Source: Cyclobacteriaceae bacterium (lineage in GTDB: Bacteria > Bacteroidota > Bacteroidia > Cytophagales > Cyclobacteriaceae). Taken from it: a stretch of DNA of 35,383 nt. Every line of letters starts with the position of its first letter. The stretch's first letter is position 1. The notes beneath the pieces are model-generated. The model searched no databases and was not told the DNA's origin. It worked only from the letters and a program-made list of their open reading frames with translations. Shown piece after piece: positions 1 to 8,533 of the stretch. The position numbers were made by a program, and so were the translations under genes. Where the stretch lies: assembly GCA_019694905.1 (NCBI GenBank), contig JAIBBB010000009.1, positions 1-35,383 on the forward strand. The letters run 5' to 3'.

Positions 1-1
1 C

Positions 2-838
2 AACGATCTGAAATCGGCCATCATCACCAGAAACTATTTACTCATCAGTGCACTGGTGCTCGCCATGGTGATCCTGGTCGCAGGGTTTCTGGCCTGGCGG
101 AAGATTCAACAACAGCGACAGCAGGCTTTTCTTAGAGAACAGAAGATTCGTCTGCGGGAAGTCCAGTTGAAGGCAGTGATCGACTCACAGGAGCAGGAGC
201 GAAAGCGCTTTGCCTCCGATCTGCACGACGGCATGGGGCAGCTGGTGTCGGCCTTGCAACTGAACATTGAATCCATCAGGGCGCGGCCTGACCTTGGCGA
301 GGCCGTATCGTTGGTGGAAAATTCCGGCCAGTTGCTCGGCGAAATTCAACAGGAGATTCGCAACATAGCCTTCAACCTGATGCCACCTGTGCTGGTGAAG
401 GAGGGCTTGATTCCCGCTGTACGAGAGCTTGCCCGGAAGGTGAGCAAGGCATCAGCCATTAAAGCTGATGTTGCCGCCCACGAAGTGCCGGCCCGGTTGC
501 CGGAGGTGGTGGAGATTTCCTTGTACCGGATTTTGCAGGAACTGGTATCGAACATCGTCAAACACGCCCAGGCTACATCGATCGTCATCTCGTTTACCGG
601 TTTCAGTGACGAGCTCGTGCTGACAGTGGAAGACAACGGCATGGGCTACGACGTGGATGCTTTCCGAAACAGCACGCGCAGCAATGGCTGGCGTACAATT
701 CAAACCCGCATCAACCTGATCCACGGCGAGATTGAATTTGATACAGTGCCCGGCAGAAAGAACAATACCGTGTTGATGCATATACCCACGAGGCCGCAGC
801 CAGTGGCCCAGGAGCCGGTCGCCGGCGAAAATACCTAA
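2..838 (+). CDS. Sensor histidine kinase, NarL/DegS type, 5' end outside the window
   Basis: C-terminal part of a membrane-bound sensor kinase. The frame is open to the left edge, so the true start lies upstream; GTG at 56 falls inside the membrane segment and is unlikely to be the start. A hydrophobic helix (about positions 35-95) is followed by a basic, glutamine-rich coiled linker. The dimerisation/phosphoacceptor helix of the HisKA_3 type has the sequence SDLHDGMGQLVSAL with the phosphorylated His. The HATPase_c domain shows an N-box (LQELVSNIVKHAQ) and a DNGMGYD G1 box. This fold pairs with LuxR-type response regulators, and one follows directly at 950. In Bacteroidota, kinases of this shape often carry N-terminal TPR repeats, but that part is not visible. 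The signal is unknown. Family assignment is firm; the partner is inferred from adjacency. Confidence 0.9.
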   Translation, partial: NDLKSAIITRNYLLISALVLAMVILVAGFLAWRKIQQQRQQAFLREQKIRLREVQLKAVIDSQEQERKRFASDLHDGMGQLVSALQLNIESIRARPDLGEAVSLVENSGQLLGEIQQEIRNIAFNLMPPVLVKEGLIPAVRELARKVSKASAIKADVAAHEVPARLPEVVEISLYRILQELVSNIVKHAQATSIVISFTGFSDELVLTVEDNGMGYDVDAFRNSTRSNGWRTIQTRINLIHGEIEFDTVPGRKNNTVLMHIPTRPQPVAQEPVAGENT

Positions 839-949
839 CCTTCGGTATTTACTTTGTTCTGTGCTGTGCGGTGATTTGTCTGTATGGGCGCGGTATCTAT
901 CCTCGACAAAATTTGGCTCCATGCGCGATTTGGTCGTATTTTGAAGCCG

Positions 950-1564
950 ATGCAAAAGTTCGCCGTCCTGCTGGTAGATGACCACCGCATATTGCTGGAG
1001 GGTGTGAAGGGTCTGATCAGGACGCCATTTGAGGTTACGGCTACAGCTTCTTCCGGTCACGAGGCGTTGACCTTGCTCAAGACGACGGACTTTGACCTGA
1101 TGATCACCGACTATGAGATGCCCGGCCTCAGCGGGGCGGAGTTAATCAAAGGCGCCAAATCGCTTCAACCCGACCTGAGGGTGATCGTCCTGAGCATGCA
1201 CGATGATGTTTCCGTGGTGCGCGAGCTGCTTCGGGCAGGCGCGCAAGGGTATATTCTAAAAAAGGACACGCACAAAAGCCTGACGGATGCGTTGCAGAAG
1301 GTGATGGAAGGCAAACGCTACCTGAGTGATGAGATTGCGGAGTTGTTAATTCAGCCGGAGGACGAGAACAAAGGACCACTCACGGAGCGGGAGACAGAGA
1401 TTTTGCGCCTCATAGCGAAAGAGTACAACAGCAGGCAGATTGCAGAGATCCTGTTTATCAGCGAGCGCACTGTTGAGACGCATCGCAAGAACATCCTCAA
1501 AAAGACCGGAGCCACCAATCTGGTGGGGCTGATCAAGTTTGCGTACGCCAACAACCTGATTTGA
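950..1564 (+). CDS. Response regulator, NarL/FixJ family (REC + LuxR-type HTH)
   Basis: A 204-residue two-domain transcription regulator. The receiver domain (residues 1-120) has the acidic pair D10-D11, phosphoacceptor D54 in MITDYEMPG, and the conserved lysine K104 in YILKKD. The LuxR/GerE HTH (residues about 142-200) reads LTERETEILRLIAKEYNSRQIAE...ISERTVETHRKNI, which is canonical. I chose ATG 950 because the receiver fold begins at once with MQKFAVLLVDDHR. An in-frame ATG at 884 would add 22 residues with no family match. It lies 111 bases after the sensor kinase and is presumably phosphorylated by it. It should bind DNA as a dimer after phosphorylation. The target genes cannot be told from this window. 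Confidence 0.93.
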   Translation: MQKFAVLLVDDHRILLEGVKGLIRTPFEVTATASSGHEALTLLKTTDFDLMITDYEMPGLSGAELIKGAKSLQPDLRVIVLSMHDDVSVVRELLRAGAQGYILKKDTHKSLTDALQKVMEGKRYLSDEIAELLIQPEDENKGPLTERETEILRLIAKEYNSRQIAEILFISERTVETHRKNILKKTGATNLVGLIKFAYANNLI

Positions 1565-1641
1565 ACTGAATCTTGCCAGCAACTGTGGCTGACTGCGAAT
1601 GGTGCTGCCGGCTGTGGAGTTTGTCGTAAATACAACCTATG

Positions 1642-1673
1642 TTTGACGCGGGCAGGCCCTTTGAATTGATTTG
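1642..1673 (+). promoter_or_regulatory. Candidate Bacteroidota-type promoter for the DUF998 gene
   Basis: TTTG at 1642-1645, a 20-base spacer, then TTGATTTG at 1666-1673. This is one base from the TAnnTTTG -7 consensus, and the start codon follows 32 bases later. Motif match only. Confidence 0.35.
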
Positions 1674-1705
1674 CATCTTCTGAGATTTAGGCCGATTCAA
1701 GCCAC

Positions 1706-2401
1706 ATGGATAGCATGACACAAACCAAAAACCTGAAATTCTCTGCAATGGCCGCCAATCTGGCCATCATGCTGGCCTTCGCCTCGATTATTGCATTGGC
1801 CAGCCTGCATGTGGCAAGTCCCGAGTTTGACCCTTCATGGCGTATGGTCAGTGAGTATGCCACTGGCGAATTTGAGTGGATGCTATTTGTTTTCTTTACC
1901 ACCTGGGGCCTGAGCACCTGGTGCGTATGCTATGTAGTGTGGGGCAGGGCGACGAGCTGGGCTGCCAGGGTTGGCATCCTGCTGTTGTTTATTTCCGGAC
2001 TCGGTGAGATACTCGCTGCATTTTTCAACGTGAACCATCCGCAGCACGGGACAGCGGGCGCACTGGGAGTACCGCCCTTTGTGGTGGCTGCACTGCTCGT
2101 TTCCTATCACCTCAGGACAAAGCCCGAGTGGGCAGATGGCAGACGGTGGCTACTCTCGACCGCACATGCAGCATGGATCAGTCTGGTGCTGCTGGTGGTG
2201 ACGATGGTGGTCATGATTGCTGGCTTCAGCAAGGCAGGTATCCCTATGGGGCAGGGTCAGGTACCGCCCACTGAAGTGCCGGATGGTGTAATTGCGATTA
2301 TAGGCTATGTCAACCGATTGTTGATTGCTGTGTTTGTCGGTTGGCTGCTGCTGGTCGCAAGAAGGTACGGTACCTTGTTAAAGTCAAATTCACAGGCTTA
2401 G
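1706..2401 (+). CDS. DUF998 family integral membrane protein
   Basis: A 231-residue polytopic membrane protein with about six hydrophobic helices (roughly residues 15-35, 57-78, 85-108, 120-136, 155-177 and 200-222). The pattern LHVASPEFDPSWRMVSEYATGEFEWM after helix 1, and the NVNHPQHGTAGALG loop, resemble DUF998 proteins. Members of this family are widespread and have no established activity. It stands alone on the plus strand, with its own candidate promoter, between the response regulator and a serine hydrolase gene. The start at 1706 (MDSMTQT) gives a short cytoplasmic tail before helix 1; the second ATG at 1715 is equally possible. The family call is by recognition of the pattern; the function is unknown. 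Confidence 0.8.
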   Translation: MDSMTQTKNLKFSAMAANLAIMLAFASIIALASLHVASPEFDPSWRMVSEYATGEFEWMLFVFFTTWGLSTWCVCYVVWGRATSWAARVGILLLFISGLGEILAAFFNVNHPQHGTAGALGVPPFVVAALLVSYHLRTKPEWADGRRWLLSTAHAAWISLVLLVVTMVVMIAGFSKAGIPMGQGQVPPTEVPDGVIAIIGYVNRLLIAVFVGWLLLVARRYGTLLKSNSQA

Positions 2402-2505
2402 TACTGTAAATCACCCCACAACAAATTCGATTGCGCGACACCTCCCAATTCGGCTGCGATCTGGCAGATTTTGAGGTGAAGGCCGTGGAAGACCAAGGAG
2501 GTAAC

Positions 2506-2537
2506 ATTGCAATGCATGGCTGCCGCTGCTATCTTTG
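2506..2537 (+). promoter_or_regulatory. Strong Bacteroidota-type promoter for the serine hydrolase gene
   Basis: ATTG at 2506-2509, exactly 20 bases, then TATCTTTG at 2530-2537, a perfect TAnnTTTG box. Transcription would start near 2544, leaving a leader of about 9 bases before ATG 2553. This excludes an in-frame TTG at 2535 as the start codon. Confidence 0.6.
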
Positions 2538-2552
2538 ATCAAACCACCATTT

Positions 2553-4112
2553 ATGAAGAAACTGCTATTGTTTGCTGTGACGCTGCTTGCATTCGCGTGC
2601 AGCGACAAGAAACCTGTTCAGGTTGACGCCGGTCCATCCGCGCAAATGTATGTCCCTGCCGTTTCTGGTGATTCAGTAACCAGGGAGCAAATGGCGCCGT
2701 ACTTTCCACTGGTGGATGAACTTTTCAGAAAATACGCCCAGGAGAATCACTTTCCTTCGGTAGCCTACGCCATCGTGCGCGGCAATGAGGTGGTCTATGC
2801 CGGAAGCACCGGCCAGAGCAACCTCGAGAACAAGACGCCCACCTCCACGAAGGCACTGTACCGCATCGCGTCCATGAGCAAGAGTTTCACTGCGATGAGC
2901 ATTCTCAAACTCCGCGACGAGGGGAAACTGCAACTGACGGATCCTGTGGCGAAGTATATCCCGGAGATGAATGAAGCCGGTCTTCCCACCAAAGACTCGG
3001 CACCGATCACCATTCAAAATCTCCTTACTATGTCGGCCGGCTTCCCAGAGGACAATCCCTGGGGCGACCGTCAACTGGCCGATACCGACGAGGAGTTGTT
3101 GAAACTGCTGAAGGGGAAGATCTCCTTCTCCAACGTCCCCGGTGTGCAGTTTGAATACAGTAACCTCGGATTTGCCCTCCTGGGCAAAATCATTACCAAC
3201 ATTTCCGGAATGCCCTACCAGCGCTACATCACGGAGCAGATTCTGAAACCCTTAGGGATGAACACTTCACTGTGGGAGTACGCCAGCGCAGACCCGTCAG
3301 TACTCGCCAAAGGCTATCGGTGGGAGGAAGAGCAATGGAAGGAGGAGCCAATGCTGCACGACGGCAGTTACGGTGCGATGGGGGGATTGATCTGTACCAT
3401 TGAGGATTTCAGCAAGTATGTTTCACTGCATCTGAGTGCCTGGCCGCCGCGGGACGACGAGGAGACGGGGCCGGTGCGCCGCAGTTCCATCCGTGAAATG
3501 CAGCAACCCTGGCGTTTTGGTGCACTCAGCGCAACAGCCAAACTCAGAACCGGTGAGTCGTGCCCCGTTACCAGTGGCTATGGGTACGGACTGGGCTGGC
3601 GCAAGGACTGCAAAGGTGTCGTCAGGGTGTCCCACGGCGGAGGCTTGCCCGGATTTGGCAGCGATTGGAGAATTTATCCCGACTATAATATTGGCATCGT
3701 ATCCTTCAGTAACCGGACCTACGGGGGCACGGGCTTCATCAACTCCAGGGTCATGGATACCCTCATTCATCTGACGGGCATGGCGCCGCGTGCTGTTGCC
3801 GCTTCCGCCATCCTGCAGCAGCGCAAAGAAGAGATTGTGAAGATTCTTCCGGGCTGGAGTGAAGGCTTCAACGCCGGAATATTTGCCGAAAACTTCTTCG
3901 ACGATCAATCGGCTGAATTGCGCCGAAAGGCTTGTCAGTCGCTGTTTGAGAAGGCGGGCAAGGTATTGTCCATAGGGGAGATCAAACCGGAAAACCAACT
4001 GAGGGGTAGTTTCGTCATTCACGGAGAGAAGAAGGACATTCAGGTATTCTTCACGCTTACCCCTGAGGCAGGGGCTTTGGTGCAGGAGTTGGATACATGG
4101 ATCAATGACTAG
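2553..4112 (+). CDS. Secreted serine hydrolase, class C beta-lactamase/DD-peptidase fold
   Basis: A 519-residue exported enzyme of the beta-lactamase superfamily (PF00144). The N-terminus MKKLLLFAVTLLAFACSD is a signal peptide ending in a plausible lipobox with Cys16, so it is probably an outer-membrane or periplasmic lipoprotein. The catalytic motifs are present: S107-M-S-K110 (SxxK, nucleophile and base), Y202-S-N204 (YxN), and H361-G-G, which replaces KTG as in many esterases and D-aminopeptidases of this fold. About 130 residues follow the catalytic domain and have no clear match; such C-terminal extensions are common. ATG 2553 is chosen because a perfect promoter box overlaps the upstream TTG. 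Substrates could be peptidoglycan D-Ala peptides, D-amino acid amides or small esters; sequence alone does not decide. True beta-lactam resistance is not supported. Confidence 0.93.
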   Translation: MKKLLLFAVTLLAFACSDKKPVQVDAGPSAQMYVPAVSGDSVTREQMAPYFPLVDELFRKYAQENHFPSVAYAIVRGNEVVYAGSTGQSNLENKTPTSTKALYRIASMSKSFTAMSILKLRDEGKLQLTDPVAKYIPEMNEAGLPTKDSAPITIQNLLTMSAGFPEDNPWGDRQLADTDEELLKLLKGKISFSNVPGVQFEYSNLGFALLGKIITNISGMPYQRYITEQILKPLGMNTSLWEYASADPSVLAKGYRWEEEQWKEEPMLHDGSYGAMGGLICTIEDFSKYVSLHLSAWPPRDDEETGPVRRSSIREMQQPWRFGALSATAKLRTGESCPVTSGYGYGLGWRKDCKGVVRVSHGGGLPGFGSDWRIYPDYNIGIVSFSNRTYGGTGFINSRVMDTLIHLTGMAPRAVAASAILQQRKEEIVKILPGWSEGFNAGIFAENFFDDQSAELRRKACQSLFEKAGKVLSIGEIKPENQLRGSFVIHGEKKDIQVFFTLTPEAGALVQELDTWIND

Positions 4113-4270
4113 CGGCAGCCCTGACTATGGGGTGATCTGACAGTCCATGGACACTTGCCTTTCACACCGGCGTGCAGCAAAATTCTACCATGAATCAGCA
4201 GGGGGTGAACTCATGCTGACATAGGGTTGTCACAGGTGCATGGGATCTTTGTGTATAATCCAAATAACCT

Positions 4271-4771
4271 ATGAAACAAACACCAGACACAAGCCCATTC
4301 GTCTTTTCTCCGTCCATTCTTCTGGCGCATTGGCAGGGCCATCGCAGGCTCACGCGGAAGCTTATTGCTGCTTTTCCGGAAGATCAATTGTTCAAGTTCA
4401 GCATCGGCGGCATGCGGCCAGCCGGGGAAATGATGATCGAATTGCTCACCATGGCAGGTCCTGGAATCAAGGGTATTGCCACGGGCGAATGGCCGACGTA
4501 TCAGGAGGCTGCGGCTTTGTTTCCCGGACCCTGCAGCCGACAGCAGTTGCTGCAATGGTGGGACGAAGGCACCGAGCAGATCAACAGCTGGTGGCCGCGG
4601 GTGGCTGCTTCGCGCTGGCAGGAAACTGACAAAGCCTTCGGGGCATATGAGGGACCTGTATATTGGTCGCTCCAGTACTTTATTGACAATGAGATACACC
4701 ACCGCGGCCAGTGTTTTGTTTACCTGCGTGCGTTGGGTATCGAGCCGCCAGCTTTCTGGGACAGGTCGTAG
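4271..4771 (+). CDS. DinB/YfiT-like four-helix bundle protein
   Basis: A 166-residue soluble protein with the layout of DinB-family proteins: an N-terminal helix containing an exposed His (LLAHWQGHRR), long amphipathic helices, and a C-terminal signature NEIHHRGQCFVYLRALGIEPP (His143, His144). In the typical fold three His residues bind a divalent metal for thiol-transferase or hydrolase chemistry. Here the middle position, in the helix GEMMIELLTM, appears to be Glu57 rather than His. That makes a changed or lost metal site possible. The box GATCTTTG at 4244-4251 could be a -7 element. The gene converges on the LytTR regulator 19 bases away. No partner or substrate can be inferred. Family recognition is good; activity is uncertain. 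Confidence 0.82.
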   Translation: MKQTPDTSPFVFSPSILLAHWQGHRRLTRKLIAAFPEDQLFKFSIGGMRPAGEMMIELLTMAGPGIKGIATGEWPTYQEAAALFPGPCSRQQLLQWWDEGTEQINSWWPRVAASRWQETDKAFGAYEGPVYWSLQYFIDNEIHHRGQCFVYLRALGIEPPAFWDRS

Positions 4772-4789
4772 GCAGTGTCAATCCGGGGA

Positions 4790-5569
4790 TCAAATCCGGA
4801 AGGCCTTGATTGCGTCTTCGAATTCTCTCTTGCGGTAGCGTGAAAGCGAGACTTCTGTTCCGTCTTTCAGTACAACTATGTCACCTTCCTGCGAGGAGAG
4901 CCTTCGGACCTGGCTCATGTTGACGATGTATGAGCGATGTGTCCGGTAGAAGCCCCTGGCTGGTTTGAGTATTTCTTCAAACTCACCCAGTGGCTTGCTC
5001 GATACGAGTTTGTTGCCGTTTGTGAGTTTAAGGACTGTGTAGATGCCGGAAGCTTCGAGCATGACAATCTCGTTGATATTGACAAACTCAATGCCACTCT
5101 GCATGCTGATGGCCAATTGACGTACTTCGCCATCGAGCAGGTTGTCCTTCACCATGCGCAATCGCTCGGAGAGGTGAGCCCTGCTGCCTCGCTGCAGATA
5201 TCGCTGGAGGCTGCTTCGCAATTCCTGTGGGTCCACCGGCTTGAGCAGATAGTCGAAGGCTGAGATTTTGAAAGCCTGAAGCGCGTACTCATTGTAGGCA
5301 GTCACAAAGATGACATCGAAAGTGATTTCCTGCGGGTTGAAGAATTCCAGGATTTGCAGTCCGGTGTAGCCAGGCATCTCAATATCAAGGAAAAGAAGAT
5401 CTGGCTTTCTGGCATGAATCTCCCTGACCGCCTCTGGAATTGAACCCGCCTCGCCCACCACCTGAACTTCCGGACATTCGCGCTGGATGATCTCAAGAAG
5501 CGCGAGGCGGACTGATTTCTCATCGTCAACGATCAGTGCCTTCAGTGTGACGGGTTCAGTGCGTTCCAT
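4790..5569 (-). CDS. LytTR-family response regulator
   Basis: A 259-residue response regulator of the LytR/AlgR type. The receiver domain (about residues 9-125) has the acidic triad D15-D16-E17, phosphoacceptor D62 in LFLDIEMPG, T90 and K110 in DYLLKPVD. The LytTR DNA-binding domain (residues about 155-257) includes the hallmark FYRTHRSYIVN and ends in SLSRYRKREF. Its start overlaps the end of the upstream kinase gene by 14 bases, so the two are co-translated and almost certainly form a pair. LytTR proteins bind direct repeats upstream of targets such as surface or secretion genes. The nearest obvious candidate target is the adjacent TIG/cadherin lipoprotein gene, but this is only inference from location. 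Confidence 0.95.
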   Translation of the reverse strand: MERTEPVTLKALIVDDEKSVRLALLEIIQRECPEVQVVGEAGSIPEAVREIHARKPDLLFLDIEMPGYTGLQILEFFNPQEITFDVIFVTAYNEYALQAFKISAFDYLLKPVDPQELRSSLQRYLQRGSRAHLSERLRMVKDNLLDGEVRQLAISMQSGIEFVNINEIVMLEASGIYTVLKLTNGNKLVSSKPLGEFEEILKPARGFYRTHRSYIVNMSQVRRLSSQEGDIVVLKDGTEVSLSRYRKREFEDAIKAFRI

Positions 5570-8465
5570 TGATCTGTGGTAAGAGTATGATGATTTCAGT
5601 TCCGGCTGCCAGTCCGCCCTCGTTGTGTTTGTCTCTGATATGCACCTGGATTGGCTCTTTCATCAGTGAGTTGAGAATGTCAATTCTCTGCTGCGATGCA
5701 TTCATGGCGAAGGGCTTGTGCTCTTTACGTTGCTGACTGATGGCTTGGGCGGCCTGACGGCCGATGCCGTTGTCGTCGATTTGAATTTTCAAGAGTCCAT
5801 CAACGATACTGAATTCCACGGTGAGTGTTTTCTTTCCCTGTTTGTGGAGCAGACCATGACGGATCGCATTCTCCACATACGGTTGTGTGATCAGTGAAGG
5901 AATGCGAATTTCGTTTGTGGGAAGTTCGGGGGAAGTTCGAATACTGAATTCCAGTTCGCCGCCCATCCGGTCGCGCTCGATCAGCAGGTACTTGTCCAGC
6001 ACCTCAATCTCTTCCTGCAGGGTAACGAGTTCCCGGGAGGAGAGTTCCAGTGTTTTCCTGAGCAGTTTTGCGAACGCCTGGAGGCTGTCGGTGGCTTCCC
6101 GTGTCTGGCCGTGAAGTATTTTGCCCTGGATGGAGGAGAGCGTATTGAAAATGAAGTGAGGATTCATTTGGGCGCGGATTGAAGTGAGCCGGGCAATCCG
6201 CAGTTGCTGTTCCTGATTCTGGTGAATAAGCGCCAGTTGTTTGCGCGCATGAGCCCTGCGCGAGCGGAGAAGAAGCAGGGAAGTGATGGCGAGTACAATG
6301 CCTGTGATGGTCAGTATGAGAAACCAGGATTGCTTCCAAAATGGCGCAAGCACTTTCAGCGGCAGAACAACCTTGTTGGCAGACGGTACTCCGTCTTCAT
6401 TCAGGGCGACGGCCTCCAGGGTAAATGATCCGGCGGGCAGGGCCACGAAATTGGCTTCCGGGTTGGCTAAGTCCGTTTCGTGCCACTGATTGCCTTCAAT
6501 TTCGGGAATCCTGTACCTGATTATGGTGCTTCCCTGACTCCTGAGATTATTGGATACATCAAACCGAACTGACAGTTGTTGTGATGTCGGGTCGAGTTCT
6601 ACTACCGGCTTCACGGGAATCATCCTGCCGTTTGTGCTGAGAGAGGCTACCTGAAGTCTGCCTTGCTGAAGGTTGCGGACAGGCAGCGCATTGAATTGCT
6701 GAAGCCCCTCTGCATGTGCGACCCAGATGCTATTGTGATGCACTACAATGTCATAGGACTCTGAAGCAAGCAGCCCCCTGGCCCGGTCAATCGTGCTTTT
6801 TTCTCCCGTTGCCAGATCAACAACAGCGATGCCCTTGTCCGTGCCGGCCAGCAGTCTGTTTCCATACAGCGCGAGGGCAGTGATGTGGTCAGACGGCATT
6901 CCATTTGCAGTGCTGAACCGGGTCACCAACTTACCATCTACTACCTGGTAAATGCCATCTGTAAGTGTGCCAAGGAACACTGTGTTATGGCTGACAAGTA
7001 TGGAGGAAACGCCGGGTGAAAAGCCGTCATCAGTTCTCCATTGTGAAACCAGTCCGGTACGATGGTTCCTGATGTAGAGACCTTTCTGAGCACCAATCCA
7101 CAGTTGGTTTTTCGCGGTATCAAATGCCAGGGTCGCTATGCGCTGTTCTGGAAAAAGACTGGTGGTTTGCTGCGTGGCAGCATTCAGGGCCATAACACCG
7201 TCCGAAGTTGCCAGCAGGTAGTCATTTTGAAACCTGATGATCTTTTTTACCGCTACTACCTTGTCACTCCGCAAAAGCTTGCGGGTGGTCAGGTTGTATT
7301 GGTAGAGTTTGTCGGTAAAGAGCAAGAGTCTGTTCTCGTCCAGGTCGGCAAACAGGCATTGCACCTCTTTGTTGGATTGGGCAGGTATGGAAGCCAGCAG
7401 ACGTTTGTCCTTAAAGAGTTTGATGCCACCATCGTAGCTCCCTGCCACCAGGATGTCACCGGCGGACGCAAGGCGCGTGAACGAGGTGAATTCTGATCTC
7501 GGATAATGAATCGTCTGAAGCGAAGGGGAATAGAACACCCCCTCGTTGAGGGTGCCAAACCAGATCCCGCCTTCCTTGTCTGTGGTAATACCGCTGATGT
7601 TCTTTCCGGAAAGATAATGCACACGTTCCCCGTTTTCTTTCGCGATCCATGCTCCGTTGGTTCCGATGAAGGCCAGCAATGAATCACCGAGGTTTGCAAT
7701 ACTTCGGGTTTGAGGCAGTATATCCGGGTACTTGCCGGACACGTCCTGCATGTTTCCATCTTTCAATTCCAGCAATGTGCCGGTAGGCGAGTCGAAGAGG
7801 AGCAGCGATGATTTCAGCCGGATCAGGCGAACGGTAACGGCGTTAATGGGCTTCGCCTTGTTGGCAACAGGTCGTCGCAGGCCCGGGTTTTTCAGGCTTG
7901 CGAGGTACGTTTGACCGTCAACGCTATAACAAAACCACTTCTCGCCATTGCTGTCAATCGTGTTGTTCCCGAACAGCAGGGATGGTTGCTGGTGACTTCG
8001 CGCGAAGAGGGAGTCAAGTTTTATCCATCGGTCGGACTGCAGACAATAATAGTAGGCGTGCCTGTTGGTATTGACGATCAAGGTATCGGGCAGGTGGGTG
8101 ATGCTGGGGAATCCTTCCGAATAGAATTTCTCCCACGATTCGAGTTTCTGCAGTTTGTCGCCGGTCAGGTAGAGTATCTCGCCAAAAAAGTTGTGGAGCC
8201 AAATCCGGCCCATGGCGTCTTCCTGCAAACCACCAACGGCCCTCGACCTCACCTTGTTGTTGTCGAATCGCCTGAAACTGGTGCCGTTGTATCTGACTAC
8301 CCCATTCTCAGTGGCAATCCACATGAACCCATCGCTGCTTTGATAGACGTCATAGACAGTATTGGATGGAAGCCCTTGCTGTTGGGTGATATTGAACACA
8401 GCAATTTCCTGGCTGGTCGCAGCAAACGAGACGAAAATGAATCCAAGGATGATCAGGTAATGCAC
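5556..8465 (-). CDS. Hybrid-propeller sensor histidine kinase (Reg_prop repeats, Y_Y_Y, LytS-type kinase)
   Basis: A 969-residue transmembrane sensor. A signal peptide (HYLIILGFIFVSFAATSQ) is followed by about 600 residues of two-component-regulator propeller repeats, recognisable as recurring blocks like GLPSNTVYDVYQSSDGFMWIAT. A Y_Y_Y-type beta-sandwich comes next, then one membrane helix (about 714-733). The cytoplasmic His_kinase domain has the motif NPHFIFN with phosphoacceptor H770, and an HATPase domain with PYVENAIRHG and DDNGIG. The propeller should sense an extracellular ligand, as in polysaccharide-utilisation sensors, but no susC/susD genes are nearby. I set the start at GTG 8465. 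An upstream TTG at 8537 would place a perfect terminator hairpin inside the reading frame and would bury the signal peptide. The product overlaps the LytTR regulator gene by 14 bases. Confidence 0.9.
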   Translation of the reverse strand: MHYLIILGFIFVSFAATSQEIAVFNITQQQGLPSNTVYDVYQSSDGFMWIATENGVVRYNGTSFRRFDNNKVRSRAVGGLQEDAMGRIWLHNFFGEILYLTGDKLQKLESWEKFYSEGFPSITHLPDTLIVNTNRHAYYYCLQSDRWIKLDSLFARSHQQPSLLFGNNTIDSNGEKWFCYSVDGQTYLASLKNPGLRRPVANKAKPINAVTVRLIRLKSSLLLFDSPTGTLLELKDGNMQDVSGKYPDILPQTRSIANLGDSLLAFIGTNGAWIAKENGERVHYLSGKNISGITTDKEGGIWFGTLNEGVFYSPSLQTIHYPRSEFTSFTRLASAGDILVAGSYDGGIKLFKDKRLLASIPAQSNKEVQCLFADLDENRLLLFTDKLYQYNLTTRKLLRSDKVVAVKKIIRFQNDYLLATSDGVMALNAATQQTTSLFPEQRIATLAFDTAKNQLWIGAQKGLYIRNHRTGLVSQWRTDDGFSPGVSSILVSHNTVFLGTLTDGIYQVVDGKLVTRFSTANGMPSDHITALALYGNRLLAGTDKGIAVVDLATGEKSTIDRARGLLASESYDIVVHHNSIWVAHAEGLQQFNALPVRNLQQGRLQVASLSTNGRMIPVKPVVELDPTSQQLSVRFDVSNNLRSQGSTIIRYRIPEIEGNQWHETDLANPEANFVALPAGSFTLEAVALNEDGVPSANKVVLPLKVLAPFWKQSWFLILTITGIVLAITSLLLLRSRRAHARKQLALIHQNQEQQLRIARLTSIRAQMNPHFIFNTLSSIQGKILHGQTREATDSLQAFAKLLRKTLELSSRELVTLQEEIEVLDKYLLIERDRMGGELEFSIRTSPELPTNEIRIPSLITQPYVENAIRHGLLHKQGKKTLTVEFSIVDGLLKIQIDDNGIGRQAAQAISQQRKEHKPFAMNASQQRIDILNSLMKEPIQVHIRDKHNEGGLAAGTEIIILLPQINGTH

Positions 8466-8481
8466 AAATGCCGGGCTATGC

Positions 8482-8518
8482 AAAAATGGTTGTTCCTTCC
8501 GACAGGAACAACCATTTG
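8482..8518 (-). terminator. Rho-independent terminator after the TIG/cadherin/NHL gene
   Basis: A perfect 14-base inverted repeat (arms 8484-8497 and 8504-8517, 6-base loop), followed on the minus strand by TTTTTG (8486 to 8481). It sits 16 bases after the stop codon at 8534 and 17 bases before the chosen kinase start at 8465. Confidence 0.88.
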
Positions 8519-8533
8519 CCATTTGCTTCTTTG

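Noticed and set aside
2497..2538. Eight-codon frame (ATG 2512) preceded by a perfect GGAGGT
   Set aside because: The frame overlaps the perfect -7 box at 2530-2537, so it would lie upstream of the transcription start. Shine-Dalgarno sites are not used elsewhere in the window, so the match is probably chance.
3436..4022. Plus and minus alternative frames within the serine hydrolase gene
   Set aside because: They lie in other frames over a catalytic domain whose motifs (SxxK, YSN, HGG) are intact in the main frame.
4782..4800. TCCGG-N9-CCGGA repeat between convergent dinB-like and LytTR genes
   Set aside because: The stem is only five pairs with no T-run on either strand.
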